Origin: Streptomyces himastatinicus ATCC 53653
GTDB lineage: Bacteria; Actinomycetota; Actinomycetes; Streptomycetales; Streptomycetaceae
NCBI RefSeq assembly: GCF_000158915.1
Contig: NZ_GG657754.1
Span: 1,220,708-1,284,707, forward strand
Length of the DNA stretch: 64,000 nucleotides
Direction of reading: 5' to 3'
The stretch's first letter is position 1. Every line of letters begins with the position of its first letter. The notes below the pieces were generated by a model, which searched no databases, was not told the origin of the DNA, and worked only from the letters and a program-made list of their open reading frames with translations. The translations under genes and the position numbers were made by a program. Positions 50,307-59,897 of the stretch are shown here, in pieces.

Positions 50307-51593
50307 GTGAAGCGTCTCCTGCCCGCGTTCCTGATCGCGGCGTTCCTGCTGGTCGGCGGCCTCGCGTCGCCGGCCGGTGCCCATCCGATGAGCACCTCGG
50401 CCGTCCTCCTCGACATCGGAGACGACCGGGTCGAGGGGGAGGTGCAGCTGCCCCTGGACCGGCTGGCCGTGGCCGTGGACCGCGAACTCACCCGCGACAG
50501 CGTCCTCGGCGCCGACCGGGCGTTCCTCGAGACGTACACGGCCGGGCATATCAGTGCCGTCGGCGACGACGACCGGCCCTGGCCCGTCACGCTCGGCGCG
50601 GGATCGGTCCGCACGATTGACGGGACACCCCATCTCGTCTACCCGCTCCGGATCCGTCCGCCCGACGGCCGGGTCACCACCTTCGACCTGCGGTACGACG
50701 TCATCGTCGAGGAGTTGCTGACGCACCGGATCATCGCGACGGTCCGCTACGACTTCGACCGCGGCATCCTCAAGACCGACGATGCCGAAACCCTCGGGAT
50801 CTTCGACTACACGACGAAGAGCCTCGAAGTCCCGGCGGGCCAGGGCTCGTGGCTGCGGGGCTTCGCCACCACGGCGGGCCTGGGCGTCGAGCACATCGGC
50901 GAGGGCGCCGATCATCTGCTGTTCCTGCTCATGCTGCTCATCCCCGCCCCGCTGGTGGCCACCAGGGGCCGATGGCGTACCGCCCCGTCGGCCCGGCGCG
51001 CCGTCGGCCGCGTCGTGCACGTCGTGACGGCGTTCGCCGTCGGCCACTCGCTCACCCTCGCGCTGGCGGCGGCCGGGGTGATCGACCTGCCGTCCCGGCC
51101 GGTCGAGACGCTGATCGCGGTCTCGATCGCGGTCTCGGCCGTCCATGCCATCCGGCCATTGGTGGCTCATGGGGAGGTGTTCATCGCGAGCGGTTTCGGG
51201 CTCGTGCACGGGCTGGCGTTCGCCTCGCTCATCGGCGATCTCGGGCTCGACCGCGGATCGCTCGTGACCACGCTGCTGGGGTTCAACCTGGGCATCGAAC
51301 TGACCCAACTGCTGGTGGTCGCCCTGATGATGCCGTCGCTGCTCGTCCTGTCCCGTACCCGCGTCTACCCCGCGTTCCGCACCGGCGTGGCCGTGGTCGG
51401 CCTGGTGTTCTCGGTCTCCTGGATGCTCGAACGCGCCACGCTGACGTCGTACGACCCCTTCGAGAGCGTCCAGACGTGGCTGGTCGGGCACCCGCTGATC
51501 GTCGCCGCGACGGTCGCGGCGCTGGCCGTCGTCGCCCGGCGCACCGTGCCACGGGCTCCGTCCGACCGCCACGAAGTGCTCAGCGCGCGCTGA
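50307..51593 (+). CDS. HupE/UreJ-type membrane protein with extracytoplasmic domain
   Basis: A 428-residue protein with signal peptide (LLPAFLIAAFLLVGGLASPA then GAHPMS) and an about 170-residue exported domain ending near residue 190. Six to seven helices follow (EHIGEGADHLLFLLMLLIPA, VVTAFAVGHSLTLALAAAGV, SGFGLVHGLAFASLIGDLGL, LLGFNLGIELTQLLVVALMM). The HxxxDH and GHS/HG motifs are typical of HupE/UreJ-2 proteins linked to nickel, cobalt or copper transport. GTG 50307 was chosen for its GGGAGAGG Shine-Dalgarno; an ATG at 50280 overlaps the preceding stop. The DUF3500 partner suggests a joint surface function. Confidence 0.85.
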   Translation: MKRLLPAFLIAAFLLVGGLASPAGAHPMSTSAVLLDIGDDRVEGEVQLPLDRLAVAVDRELTRDSVLGADRAFLETYTAGHISAVGDDDRPWPVTLGAGSVRTIDGTPHLVYPLRIRPPDGRVTTFDLRYDVIVEELLTHRIIATVRYDFDRGILKTDDAETLGIFDYTTKSLEVPAGQGSWLRGFATTAGLGVEHIGEGADHLLFLLMLLIPAPLVATRGRWRTAPSARRAVGRVVHVVTAFAVGHSLTLALAAAGVIDLPSRPVETLIAVSIAVSAVHAIRPLVAHGEVFIASGFGLVHGLAFASLIGDLGLDRGSLVTTLLGFNLGIELTQLLVVALMMPSLLVLSRTRVYPAFRTGVAVVGLVFSVSWMLERATLTSYDPFESVQTWLVGHPLIVAATVAALAVVARRTVPRAPSDRHEVLSAR

Positions 51594-51731
51594 CTGATAC
51601 TCACTGCCCGGACATGCCGGACTTGGGGCACGCCATACCATTCGGCCATGGTGCGTTCACATCGCCCGCGAACCATGTGACAGATCACCGAGCGATCGCC
51701 CGATCCTCCACGAGTAGGGAACGGTCCGACC

Positions 51732-53111
51732 ATGAGACGCATCACCCCCGCCCTGGCCCTCGGGCTCGGCGCCCTGCTGGCCGCCCCGCTGTCGGCGCAG
51801 GCCACCGCCACCGGCAACGCCGGCGCCGCGGGGGCGAAGGCCACGTACAGCTACGGGACGAAAGCCACGTACGAGCCGCGGCAGAACGCCCGCTCGTACC
51901 AGCGCCCGCCGGCCGGTTTCGCCCCGGTGTTCACGGAGAACGTGTCCCGGCACGGCTCGCGCTCCGCGACCGACGGCGCCGACGGTGAGCTGATCCTCGC
52001 GCTGTGGGACAAGGCCGAGGCCGAGGGCCTGCTCACGGCCCGGGGGCGGGAGTTCGGGCCCGAGGTGCGCGCGCTCCAGGCCGCCATGGCCAAGGTGGGG
52101 TACGGCAATCTCAGCGGGCGAGGCAAGCGCGAGATGCGCGACACGGCCGTACGGCTGGCGAAGCGGCTGCCGGGCTTGTTCCAGCGGATCGCCAAGACCT
52201 CCGAGAAGATCGACGTGGTCAGCTCCGGGCAGGGGCGGGCCGTCGACAGCGGCAACACGTTCGCCGCTTCCCTCGGCGATGCCGACCCCGCCCTCAAGCC
52301 GCTCATCGGCCCGGCCCGCACCGACAAGGACTTGCTGTACTTCCACAAGTCCACCGGCGGCGCCGCGTACCAGGACTGGCTGGAGAACGACCCGCGGCTC
52401 GCTGCCACCCTGAAGAGCATCAAGGACCAGCCGGCCACCCACCGTGCCGCCGGGAGCGTCCTGAAGAAGATCTTCAAGCCGTCGTTCGTCCAGCGGATCT
52501 CCGACGGCGAGTTCGCCTCCATCGGGAGCGACGTCGACGCCGCCGAGGCCGTCTACGACCTCTATGCCATCGCCCCGGCGATGAGCGAGGAGAGCCCCGG
52601 CGGCGAGGGCCGGCACCTGGACCGCTACATCGCGCCGAGTGATGCCGCCTGGTTCGGCTACCTCGGCGACACCGAGGACTTCTACGAGAAGGGCCCGAGC
52701 TTCGCCGACAGCGACATCACCTACAAGATGGCCGACGTGCTGCTCGACGACTTCTTCCAGCAGGTCGAGGCCAAGCGGGACGGGACGAGCAAGCTCGGCG
52801 CGGAGCTGCGCTTCACCCACGCCGAGGAGATCATCCCGCTCGCCACGCTGATGAGGCTCCCCGGCAGCACGAAGGCCGTCACCACCGACGGGCCGTACAC
52901 CTACGCCGACAACCCCTGGCGGGGCGCGTCCGTGGCGCCGCTGGGCGCGAACATCCAGTGGGACGTCTTCCGCAAGGGCGACACGTATCTCGTGCGGATG
53001 CTCTACAACGAGAAGGAGACCGCGTTCAAAACCAGCTGCCGACCGGTCGCCCGCGGCAGCGAGTTCTACAACCTGAACGAACTGGAGCGGTGCTTCGGGC
53101 GGAGCGACTAA
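51732..53111 (+). CDS. Secreted histidine acid phosphatase
   Basis: A 459-residue secreted histidine-type phosphatase (branch 2; phytase / inositol-polyphosphate phosphatase-like). The signal peptide is ITPALALGLGALLAAPLSAQ. The catalytic motif is FTENVSRHGSRSATD with nucleophile His74. The proton-donor motif is RFTHAEEIIPLATL (His363-Ala-Glu). Two cysteines near the C-terminus (SCRPVARGSEFYNL, ERCFGRSD) may form a disulfide. It probably frees phosphate from phytate or similar esters outside the cell. No PhoP-box-like direct repeats were recognised upstream. Confidence 0.92.
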   Translation: MRRITPALALGLGALLAAPLSAQATATGNAGAAGAKATYSYGTKATYEPRQNARSYQRPPAGFAPVFTENVSRHGSRSATDGADGELILALWDKAEAEGLLTARGREFGPEVRALQAAMAKVGYGNLSGRGKREMRDTAVRLAKRLPGLFQRIAKTSEKIDVVSSGQGRAVDSGNTFAASLGDADPALKPLIGPARTDKDLLYFHKSTGGAAYQDWLENDPRLAATLKSIKDQPATHRAAGSVLKKIFKPSFVQRISDGEFASIGSDVDAAEAVYDLYAIAPAMSEESPGGEGRHLDRYIAPSDAAWFGYLGDTEDFYEKGPSFADSDITYKMADVLLDDFFQQVEAKRDGTSKLGAELRFTHAEEIIPLATLMRLPGSTKAVTTDGPYTYADNPWRGASVAPLGANIQWDVFRKGDTYLVRMLYNEKETAFKTSCRPVARGSEFYNLNELERCFGRSD

Positions 53112-53121
53112 GGCACTTCGT

Positions 53122-54081
53122 TCAGTGTGAGTGCTCGGATTCGGTGGCGCTCGCCGCCGTCCCGGGCGCGCCCTGCGCGGGGACCGTGAAGGCCGCCGTG
53201 TGGACCTTGCCCTGGTGCTTGAAGTCCAGGAACAGCCGGTACGCGCCGGGGCTCGGCGCCGTCGCCGTGAAGGCGACGCCGGGGCCGGGCCTGGTCTTGC
53301 CGTCGCCCGGTTCGCCGTTGGGGTGCACATGCAGGTACGCGAGGTCGCCGGAGCGCAGGGCGACCAGGTGGCCGTAGGCGCCGAGGTAGGGCTGAAGGTC
53401 GCGCACCGGCTTGCCGTTCCGGGTGACGGTGAACGTCAGCTCACCGGGGGTGCCGGGGGTCAGATCGCCACCCAGCCGGACCTCGTAACCGTCGGCCTCG
53501 GCCGTGGTGTTGTGCGCGGGCAGCTCCTTCGGCTCGTACGCTCCGGCCACGGCGAGGTCGGCGCCGAGCGTGAGCGCTTCCCCGCCCTTGGGCTTGAAGT
53601 CGGCGAAGACGCGATAGCCGCCCGCCTTGGGGAGATCCACGGGAGTGGACCAGGTGCCGTCGGCAGCCCGGGTGGGGTGGAGGTGGCGATACTCCGTCAG
53701 GTCGCGGGAGGCGACGATCAGGTGGAGTTCCTTGTCGTGTTCCCGGTCGTAGCGGGTGAGCTGTCGGCCGGTGGTGTTCCGCACGATGGCGAAGCGCAGG
53801 TCGGCGCGCTTGCCTGCCTGGAGGCGCACGGTCTTCACGTCGAGGGTGTAGCCACCGTCGGAGATCTGTAGCCCTCCGGGCGGGGCGGCCGTCTCGCCCT
53901 GTTCATGGCCCTGCTCGAGGCCGCCGCTCTTCTCGGGGCGCGCGGCGTCCGCATGCTCACCGTGAGCCGCGCTCTTCGGCTCGGGCGAGATCTCGCCGAC
54001 CCCGCTGCCCACGCCGTACGCGGTGCCGAAGGTCGCGGCGAGCGCGGCGGCGAATGCGGTGATCCGTAGTCCGGTCTTCAT
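53122..54081 (-). CDS. Secreted His-rich protein of the copper locus
   Basis: A 319-residue exported protein. The signal peptide is MKTGLRITAFAAALAATFGT. A low-complexity, His/Glu-rich stretch (HGEHADAARPEKSGGLEQGH) is followed by two beta-rich domains with His pairs: RDLTEYRHLHPT and LRSGDLAYLHVHPNGE. It resembles the YtkA/FixH-like copper-associated proteins beside copA in Streptomyces. ATG 54081 has GAGGAG upstream. It is divergent from copA across three CsoR-type boxes, so it is probably copper-induced and binds copper outside the membrane (inference). A relic of the same gene start lies at 11398-11438. Confidence 0.8.
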   Translation of the reverse strand: MKTGLRITAFAAALAATFGTAYGVGSGVGEISPEPKSAAHGEHADAARPEKSGGLEQGHEQGETAAPPGGLQISDGGYTLDVKTVRLQAGKRADLRFAIVRNTTGRQLTRYDREHDKELHLIVASRDLTEYRHLHPTRAADGTWSTPVDLPKAGGYRVFADFKPKGGEALTLGADLAVAGAYEPKELPAHNTTAEADGYEVRLGGDLTPGTPGELTFTVTRNGKPVRDLQPYLGAYGHLVALRSGDLAYLHVHPNGEPGDGKTRPGPGVAFTATAPSPGAYRLFLDFKHQGKVHTAAFTVPAQGAPGTAASATESEHSH

Positions 54082-54134
54082 GGCGCACTCCTCGTCTCCA
54101 GGCCGCCTCTCCTCGCGGCCTTCCGCACTTCACA

Positions 54135-54234
54135 ATACCCCTAGGGGGTATCAAGTCAAGCCGAGCCCGACCTTGCCAAGGATACGGGAGGGGGGTATAC
54201 AGGACGAGGTCGTGAACATACCTAGGCGGGGTAT
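54135..54234. promoter_or_regulatory. Triple CsoR-type operator cluster at copA
   Basis: ATACCCCTAGGGGGTAT (54135-54151), ATACGGGAGGGGGGTAT (54182-54198) and ATACCTAGGCGGGGTAT (54218-54234) lie between the secreted protein and copA. The arrangement (starts 47 and 36 bases apart) almost equals that at 11491-11592 (47 and 38 bases). Confidence 0.88.
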
Positions 54235-54260
54235 CCGCCATCGATTGCGGAGGAGCAGAC

Positions 54261-56525
54261 ATGACCACCGCTACGCCCGGCGCCGAAGAGGTCGAACTCG
54301 CCATCGGCGGCATGACCTGCGCCTCGTGCGCGGCCCGGATCGAGAAGAAGCTCAACCGCATGGACGGGGTCGAGGCCACCGTCAACTACGCCACCGAGAA
54401 GGCGAAGGTCACGTTCCGGGACGACATCGCCGTCGCCGAGCTGATCGCCACCGTCGAGGCCACCGGATACACCGCGCGGGAGCCCGAGCCGGACCCCGCG
54501 CACCCGGCGCCCGGCGCCGACGCGGACGACGAGGGAGAGGCCGAACTACGGCCGCTGCGGCAGGGGTTGACCGCAGCCGTCGTTCTCGCGGTTCCGGTGA
54601 TCGCGATGGCCATGGTCCCCGCGTTGCAGTTCGAGTACTGGCAGTGGTTGTCGCTGACGCTGGCGGCCCCCGTGGTCACGTACGCCGCCTGGCCCTTCCA
54701 CAAGGCGGCCTGGACCAACGCCCGGCACGGCGCGGCCACCATGGACACGCTGATCTCCGTCGGCACGACCGCGGCGTTCCTCTGGTCGCTGTGGGCCCTG
54801 TTCTTCGGTACGGCCGGAACGCCCGGCATGACGCACGCCTTCGAACTCACCATCACCCGCACCGACGGCGCCGGGAACATCTACCTGGAGGCCGCGGCCG
54901 GTGTCACCGCCTTCATCCTCGCCGGGCGGTACTTCGAGGCACGGTCCAAGCGGAAGGCGGGCGCAGCGCTCAAGGCGCTGATGGAGCTGGGCGCCAAGGA
55001 CGTCACGGTCCTGCGCGGAGGACGTGAACAGCTCATCCCAGTAGGTGAGTTGACGGTCGGCGACCGGTTCCTGGTCCGGCCAGGCGAGAAGATCGCCACC
55101 GACGGCACGGTCGTCGAGGGTACGTCCGCGATCGACGCCTCCATGCTCACCGGTGAGTCGGTCCCGGTCGAGGTCGGTGTCGGCGGCAACGTCACCGGGG
55201 CCACGCTCAACGCCGGTGGTCGCCTGGTCGTGGAGGCCACCCGGGTCGGCGCCGACACCCAGCTCGCCCGCATGGCCAAACTGGTGGAGGACGCGCAGAA
55301 CGGCAAGGCCGCGGCTCAGCGGCTCGCCGACAAGATCTCGGCCGTGTTCGTCCCGGTCGTGATCGCCCTGGCGCTCGGCACGCTCGGCTTCTGGCTCGGC
55401 AACGGCGCGGGGCTGACCGCCGCCTTCACCGCCGCGGTCGCTGTTCTCATCATCGCCTGCCCGTGCGCCCTGGGCCTGGCCACCCCGACCGCCCTCATGG
55501 TCGGCACCGGTCGCGGCGCCCAGCTCGGCATACTCATCAAGGGGCCCGAAGTCCTGGAGACCACGCGCAGGGCGGACACCATCGTCCTGGACAAGACCGG
55601 CACCGTCACCACCGGCCGGATGACCCTGCTCGCGGTGCACACCGCCGACGGCACGGACGAGACGGATGTGCTGCGGCTCGCGGGCGCTCTGGAGCACTCC
55701 TCCGAACACCCCATCGCCCAGGCCGTCGCGGCGGGGGCGTCCGCCCGGGTGGGCAGCCTGCCGGCCCCGGAGGACTTCGCCAATGTGGCCGGACTGGGTG
55801 TCCAGGGCATCGTGGAGGGCCACGCGGTCCTGGTCGGCCGGACCAGGCTCCTGGCCGAGTGGGCCATCAACCTGCCCGCGGAGCTGGAGCGGGCCAGGGC
55901 GGAAGCCGAGGCGGCGGGGCGTACCGCCATCGCGGTCGCGTGGGACGGCGAGGCCCGCGCGGTCCTGGAGGTGGCCGACGCCATCAAGGACACCAGCCCC
56001 GAAGCGATCAGGCGGCTGCGCGCCCTGGGCCTGACCCCCGTCCTGCTGACCGGCGACAACAAGGCCGTCGCCGCGGCGGTCGCGGCCGAGGTGGGCATCG
56101 ATGCCGGGCAGGTGATCGCCGAGGTCATGCCGCAGGACAAGGTGGACGTGGTCAAGCGGCTCCAGTCCGAGGGCCGTTCGGTGGCGATGGTCGGCGACGG
56201 CGTCAACGACGCCGCCGCGCTCGCCCAGGCCGACCTCGGCCTCGCGATGGGCACCGGCACCGACGCCGCCATCGAGGCCGGGGACCTGACCCTGGTGCGC
56301 GGCGACCTCAGGGCCGCGGCCGACGCCATCCGGCTGTCCCGTAAGACCCTGGGCACCATCAGGTCCAACCTCTTCTGGGCCTTCGCCTACAACGTCGCCG
56401 CGCTCCCCCTCGCCGCCTCCGGACTGCTCAACCCGATGATCGCCGGAGCGGCCATGGCCTTCTCCTCCGTCTTCGTGGTCGGCAACAGCCTCCGGCTGCG
56501 GGGCTTCCAGGCGGCGGGCCGGTGA
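54261..56525 (+). CDS. copA: Copper-exporting P1B-type ATPase
   Basis: A 754-residue Cu(I) exporter in the membrane. One N-terminal HMA domain has [17 protein letters not shown] (Cys20, Cys23). About eight membrane helices follow. The actuator carries [11 protein letters not shown], the membrane metal site is [16 protein letters not shown] (Cys400-Pro-Cys402), the phosphorylation site is [13 protein letters not shown] (Asp444), the nucleotide site contains [13 protein letters not shown], and the hinge is [18 protein letters not shown]. All motifs are intact and length is normal. ATG 54261 has GGAGGAG upstream. It sits under three CsoR boxes, so copper induction through CsoR at 11981 is expected. 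Confidence 0.97.
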   Translation: MTTATPGAEEVELAIGGMTCASCAARIEKKLNRMDGVEATVNYATEKAKVTFRDDIAVAELIATVEATGYTAREPEPDPAHPAPGADADDEGEAELRPLRQGLTAAVVLAVPVIAMAMVPALQFEYWQWLSLTLAAPVVTYAAWPFHKAAWTNARHGAATMDTLISVGTTAAFLWSLWALFFGTAGTPGMTHAFELTITRTDGAGNIYLEAAAGVTAFILAGRYFEARSKRKAGAALKALMELGAKDVTVLRGGREQLIPVGELTVGDRFLVRPGEKIATDGTVVEGTSAIDASMLTGESVPVEVGVGGNVTGATLNAGGRLVVEATRVGADTQLARMAKLVEDAQNGKAAAQRLADKISAVFVPVVIALALGTLGFWLGNGAGLTAAFTAAVAVLIIACPCALGLATPTALMVGTGRGAQLGILIKGPEVLETTRRADTIVLDKTGTVTTGRMTLLAVHTADGTDETDVLRLAGALEHSSEHPIAQAVAAGASARVGSLPAPEDFANVAGLGVQGIVEGHAVLVGRTRLLAEWAINLPAELERARAEAEAAGRTAIAVAWDGEARAVLEVADAIKDTSPEAIRRLRALGLTPVLLTGDNKAVAAAVAAEVGIDAGQVIAEVMPQDKVDVVKRLQSEGRSVAMVGDGVNDAAALAQADLGLAMGTGTDAAIEAGDLTLVRGDLRAAADAIRLSRKTLGTIRSNLFWAFAYNVAALPLAASGLLNPMIAGAAMAFSSVFVVGNSLRLRGFQAAGR

Positions 56526-56589
56526 GCCGACGGCACGCACACCCCGTCGCCTCCACCGCATCGGCCACCGCGCGGGGCACAGTAGGGCC

Positions 56590-57015
56590 ATGAACGCGGA
56601 CGACAGCAACGTTCTCGCCCGGGCCCGCGCGGCGACCAGGCTTCCGGCCCAGGACCTGGACCGGGCGAGGCGTTTCTACTCGGAAAAGCTCGGGCTGGAG
56701 CCCGTCGACGAACGGCCCGGTGGGCTGCTCTACCGGTGCGGGGGCGTGGACTTCGCCCTGTTCCAATCGGCGGGCGCCTCCCCCGGCACCTTCACCCAGA
56801 TGGGGTGGGAGGTCGACGACATCGAAACGGCCGTGGCGACCCTCAAGCGGCGCGGCGTGGTGTTCGAGGAGGTCGACCTGCCGGGGCTGCGCACACGGGA
56901 CGGGATCGCCGACATCGACGGCAACTACCCGAGCAAGGGCGCGCGGGGTGAACGCGGCGCCTGGTTCCGTGACAGCGAAGGGAACATGCTGGGCATCGGC
57001 CAGCCGGTCGTCTGA
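56590..57015 (+). CDS. VOC-superfamily (glyoxalase-like) protein
   Basis: A 141-residue single-domain protein of the vicinal-oxygen-chelate fold. Signatures are ATRLPAQDLDRARRFYSEKL, GLEPVDERPGGLLYRCGGVD and the final beta-strand GAWFRDSEGNMLGIGQP, where the Glu could be a metal ligand. Such proteins serve as glyoxalases, dioxygenases or antibiotic-binding resistance proteins; the sequence does not decide. It starts 65 bases after copA and is convergent with the CaiD-like gene. Confidence 0.85.
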   Translation: MNADDSNVLARARAATRLPAQDLDRARRFYSEKLGLEPVDERPGGLLYRCGGVDFALFQSAGASPGTFTQMGWEVDDIETAVATLKRRGVVFEEVDLPGLRTRDGIADIDGNYPSKGARGERGAWFRDSEGNMLGIGQPVV

Positions 57016-57030
57016 GCCGACGGCCCACGG

Positions 57031-57816
57031 TCAGCGGCCGGTCCACCGGGGGAGGCGTTTTTCGGCGAAGGCCCGCGGGCCCTCCACCGCGTCGTCGGAC
57101 GTCAGCATGGTCCGGTAGGCGGGCAGGTGGCCGTGGCGCAGGTGCTCGTAGCCCTCCTCGATCGTGGCACCGGCCGTGGTGCGCAGGATTTCCTTGATCG
57201 CCGCCACGGCCAGTGGCGCCCCGACGCAGATGTCGCGGGCCAGCCGCATGGCCGCCTCCAGGAGTTCGGATCCGTCGACGACGCGGTTGACCAGGCCCCA
57301 CCGTTCCGCCTCGTGGGCGGGCATCCGGCGCCCGGTCAGCAGGAGGTCCCTGGCCACCGCCTGCGGGAGGCGCCGGGGAAGCCGCAGCACTCCGCCGGAG
57401 TCGGGGACCATGCCGAGGGTCACCTCCGGCAGGGCGAACTCGGCGTGGTCGGCGGCGACGATCAGGTCGGCGGCCAGGGCGAGTTCGAAGCCGCCGCCCA
57501 GGGCGAGGCCACCGACCGCCGCGATGACGGGCTTGTCGAGGTCGAAGAGTTCGGTGAGGCCGGCGAAGCCGCCCGGGCCGTGGTCGGCGTCGATCGCCTC
57601 GCCCGACGCCGCGGCCTTGAGGTCCCATCCCGCCGAGAAGAACCGCTGCCCGGCGCCGGTGAGCACCGCCACGCGCAGCGTCTCGTCCCGGGCCAGCCGG
57701 TCGAATGCCGCGTGGAGCGCGCGGCTCGTGGCCACGTCGATCGCGTTCGCCTTGGGACGGTCCAGGGTCACCACCAGGATGCCGCCGTCGACCTCCGTAC
57801 GTACCGGATCAGCCAT
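57031..57816 (-). CDS. CaiD-like enoyl-CoA hydratase (crotonobetainyl-CoA hydratase type)
   Basis: A 261-residue crotonase-fold enzyme. It closely resembles E. coli Cai[11 protein letters not shown] near the N-terminus, [76 protein letters not shown] and the tail [12 protein letters not shown]. CaiD hydrates crotonobetainyl-CoA to carnitinyl-CoA. Its start overlaps the end of the acyl-CoA synthetase gene by 8 bases, so it is the last gene of the thioesterase-dehydrogenase-synthetase-hydratase unit. Carnitine/crotonobetaine or a related beta-substituted acyl-CoA is therefore the best guess for the substrate. Confidence 0.85.
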   Translation of the reverse strand: MADPVRTEVDGGILVVTLDRPKANAIDVATSRALHAAFDRLARDETLRVAVLTGAGQRFFSAGWDLKAAASGEAIDADHGPGGFAGLTELFDLDKPVIAAVGGLALGGGFELALAADLIVAADHAEFALPEVTLGMVPDSGGVLRLPRRLPQAVARDLLLTGRRMPAHEAERWGLVNRVVDGSELLEAAMRLARDICVGAPLAVAAIKEILRTTAGATIEEGYEHLRHGHLPAYRTMLTSDDAVEGPRAFAEKRLPRWTGR

Positions 57817-59890
57817 GCGCTCCTCCTCGTTCTACGGTCCCCAGGCTGATCAGCACATCGGCGGCCACCACGCCGCCGTGGCCGGGCAGGACCAGCAGGG
57901 GGTTGATGTCGAGTTCCACGAGTGTGTTCGCGTGGACGCGCGCGAAGTCGGCCACGGCCGCCACCGCGTCGATGACCGCGTCGATGTCGCCCGGCGGCTG
58001 TCCGCGGTAGCCGGTCAGCAGCGGCCAGCTCCGCAGGCGCCGCAGCGTGGCGCGGATCTCGTCCCGTCGTACGGGCAGCAGCAGGGTCGCCGCGTCGCCG
58101 AGGAGTTCGACCATGGTGCCACCCGCGCCGATGGTGAGTGCCGGACCGAACTGCGGGTCCCGGTGGACCCCGACAATCAGTTCCGCCACCGCGCCGTGGA
58201 CCATGCGCTCCACGAGGAAGCGGTCCGAGAGGCCCGCCATGCCGTCCACCGCGGCGCGCACCTGCTGTTCCCCGGTCAGCCCGAGGCGTACGCCGCCGAC
58301 ATCGCTCTTGTGCGCGATCGCCGCCGAGACCGCCTTCACCACCACGGGGAATCCGATGTCCCGGGCCGCTTCGACCGCGGTCGCGGCGGTGGCCACGGCG
58401 CCCTCCGGTACGGGCACTCCCCACTCGGCGAGGATCCGTTTCCCCTGCCATTCGTCGAGCGGAGGTGTCCCGGTCGGATGCGCGGTGGCCGGGTCGAGCG
58501 GCAGGACCGTATCGGCCGCCTCCTGGGCCAGGCCAATGTGGCGCGCCGCCGCGATGGCCGTCAGGCATTCGGCGATGCCCTGCATCGGGGCGACGCCCTC
58601 GTCCAGCAGCCGGGTGCGCACCGGCTCCGGCAGCCCTTCCGGCAGCGAACTGACCACACACGCGGGCGCACCGGTGTCCCGGAGCGCGGCCAGGTAGGCG
58701 TCCAGGGTGGTCTGCCACGTATCCGGCGAGCAGCGGTCCGCGCGCGGGAAGTCGAGCACCAGGAGGTGCATGTCGAAACCGGTGGTGAGGAACGCGCGGA
58801 AGCAGTTCCGCTGGGCGTCGGCGTCGCCCCAGATGTAGGTGTGGTAATCCAAGGGATTGGCGACGGAGACGCGTTCGCCGAGCACCTCGCCCAGCCGCTG
58901 GGCGGTGGCGTCCGGAAACGGTGGCAGTTCGACCTCGTGATCGTGGGCGAGATCGGCCAGCAGTGCCGCCTCGCCTCCCGAGCAGCTCGCGGAGGCGATC
59001 CGCGCCCCGGGCCGTGCCCCGTGGACGTGCAGGTATTTCAACGTCTCCAGGAAGGTGCCGACCTGGTGCACCCGGGCCATGCCCAGGCGCCGGAAGAAGG
59101 CGTCGCAGAGCACATCGGAGCCCGCCAGGGAACTCGTATGGCTCAGATTGGCCCGGCCGCCCAGTTCCGACCGGCCCGTCTTCAGCACGACGATCGGGAT
59201 CCGCCGGTGGAGCGCGCGTACGGCGGCCCGGGACAGGCCCGCGGGATCGTCGATGCCCTCCAGGTGCAGACCGATCGCGGTGATCCGGGGATCCTCCAGC
59301 AGGGCGTCCACCAACTCGGCCACCCCGGTCACGGCGGCGTTGCCGACCGTCACCAGCCGGGCCAGCGGCATCGATCTGCGCTGCATGGTCAGGTTCTGGC
59401 CGATGTTGCCGCTCTGCGTGATGACGGCGACGCCGCGGTCCACCCGCCGCCCGCCGTGCTGGTCGGCCCACAGGGCGGCGCCGTCGAGGTAGTCGAGCAT
59501 CCCGATGCAGTTGGGCCCGATCACCGCCATCTGCCCCGCGGCGCGGACGAACGCGCGCTGCCACCGCGCACCGTTCGGCCCGTCCTCGGCGAAGCCCGCC
59601 GCGTGGCAGACCGCTCCGCCCGCGTCGCGTGCGGCGAGTTCCGTCAGCACCTCGACGGTGGCATCCCTCGGTACGGCGAGGAACGCGGCGTCCGGTGGAC
59701 CCGGCAACGCGGCGGTGTTCGGGTAGCAGCGCAGGCCCTCGATGGTCGTACGCCTGGGATGGACTGGCCAGATCGTCCCGGTGAAGCCCGCGCGGCGGCA
59801 CTGCCGGATCGCTTCCGCGGCGGTGTCGCCACCGAACACGGCGATGTGGCGCGGGTTCAGCAGGCGCCGGAGATTGTCCCTGGTACCCAT
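57809..59890 (-). CDS. ADP-forming acyl-CoA synthetase (fused AcdA/AcdB type)
   Basis: A 693-residue enzyme of the acetate-CoA ligase (ADP-forming) family that couples acyl-CoA formation to ATP. Order: CoA-binding Rossmann domain ([34 protein letters not shown]), succinyl-CoA-ligase-like domains with the phospho-His region [13 protein letters not shown], and a C-terminal ATP-grasp domain ([54 protein letters not shown]). The usual SHTGALAG motif reads SHTSSLAG, a mild variant. ATG 59890 lies 7 bases after the dehydrogenase stop. In this cluster it probably activates the acid that the hydratase and dehydrogenase then process. Confidence 0.9.
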   Translation of the reverse strand: MGTRDNLRRLLNPRHIAVFGGDTAAEAIRQCRRAGFTGTIWPVHPRRTTIEGLRCYPNTAALPGPPDAAFLAVPRDATVEVLTELAARDAGGAVCHAAGFAEDGPNGARWQRAFVRAAGQMAVIGPNCIGMLDYLDGAALWADQHGGRRVDRGVAVITQSGNIGQNLTMQRRSMPLARLVTVGNAAVTGVAELVDALLEDPRITAIGLHLEGIDDPAGLSRAAVRALHRRIPIVVLKTGRSELGGRANLSHTSSLAGSDVLCDAFFRRLGMARVHQVGTFLETLKYLHVHGARPGARIASASCSGGEAALLADLAHDHEVELPPFPDATAQRLGEVLGERVSVANPLDYHTYIWGDADAQRNCFRAFLTTGFDMHLLVLDFPRADRCSPDTWQTTLDAYLAALRDTGAPACVVSSLPEGLPEPVRTRLLDEGVAPMQGIAECLTAIAAARHIGLAQEAADTVLPLDPATAHPTGTPPLDEWQGKRILAEWGVPVPEGAVATAATAVEAARDIGFPVVVKAVSAAIAHKSDVGGVRLGLTGEQQVRAAVDGMAGLSDRFLVERMVHGAVAELIVGVHRDPQFGPALTIGAGGTMVELLGDAATLLLPVRRDEIRATLRRLRSWPLLTGYRGQPPGDIDAVIDAVAAVADFARVHANTLVELDINPLLVLPGHGGVVAADVLISLGTVERGGAHG

Positions 59891-59897
59891 CCCCGGG

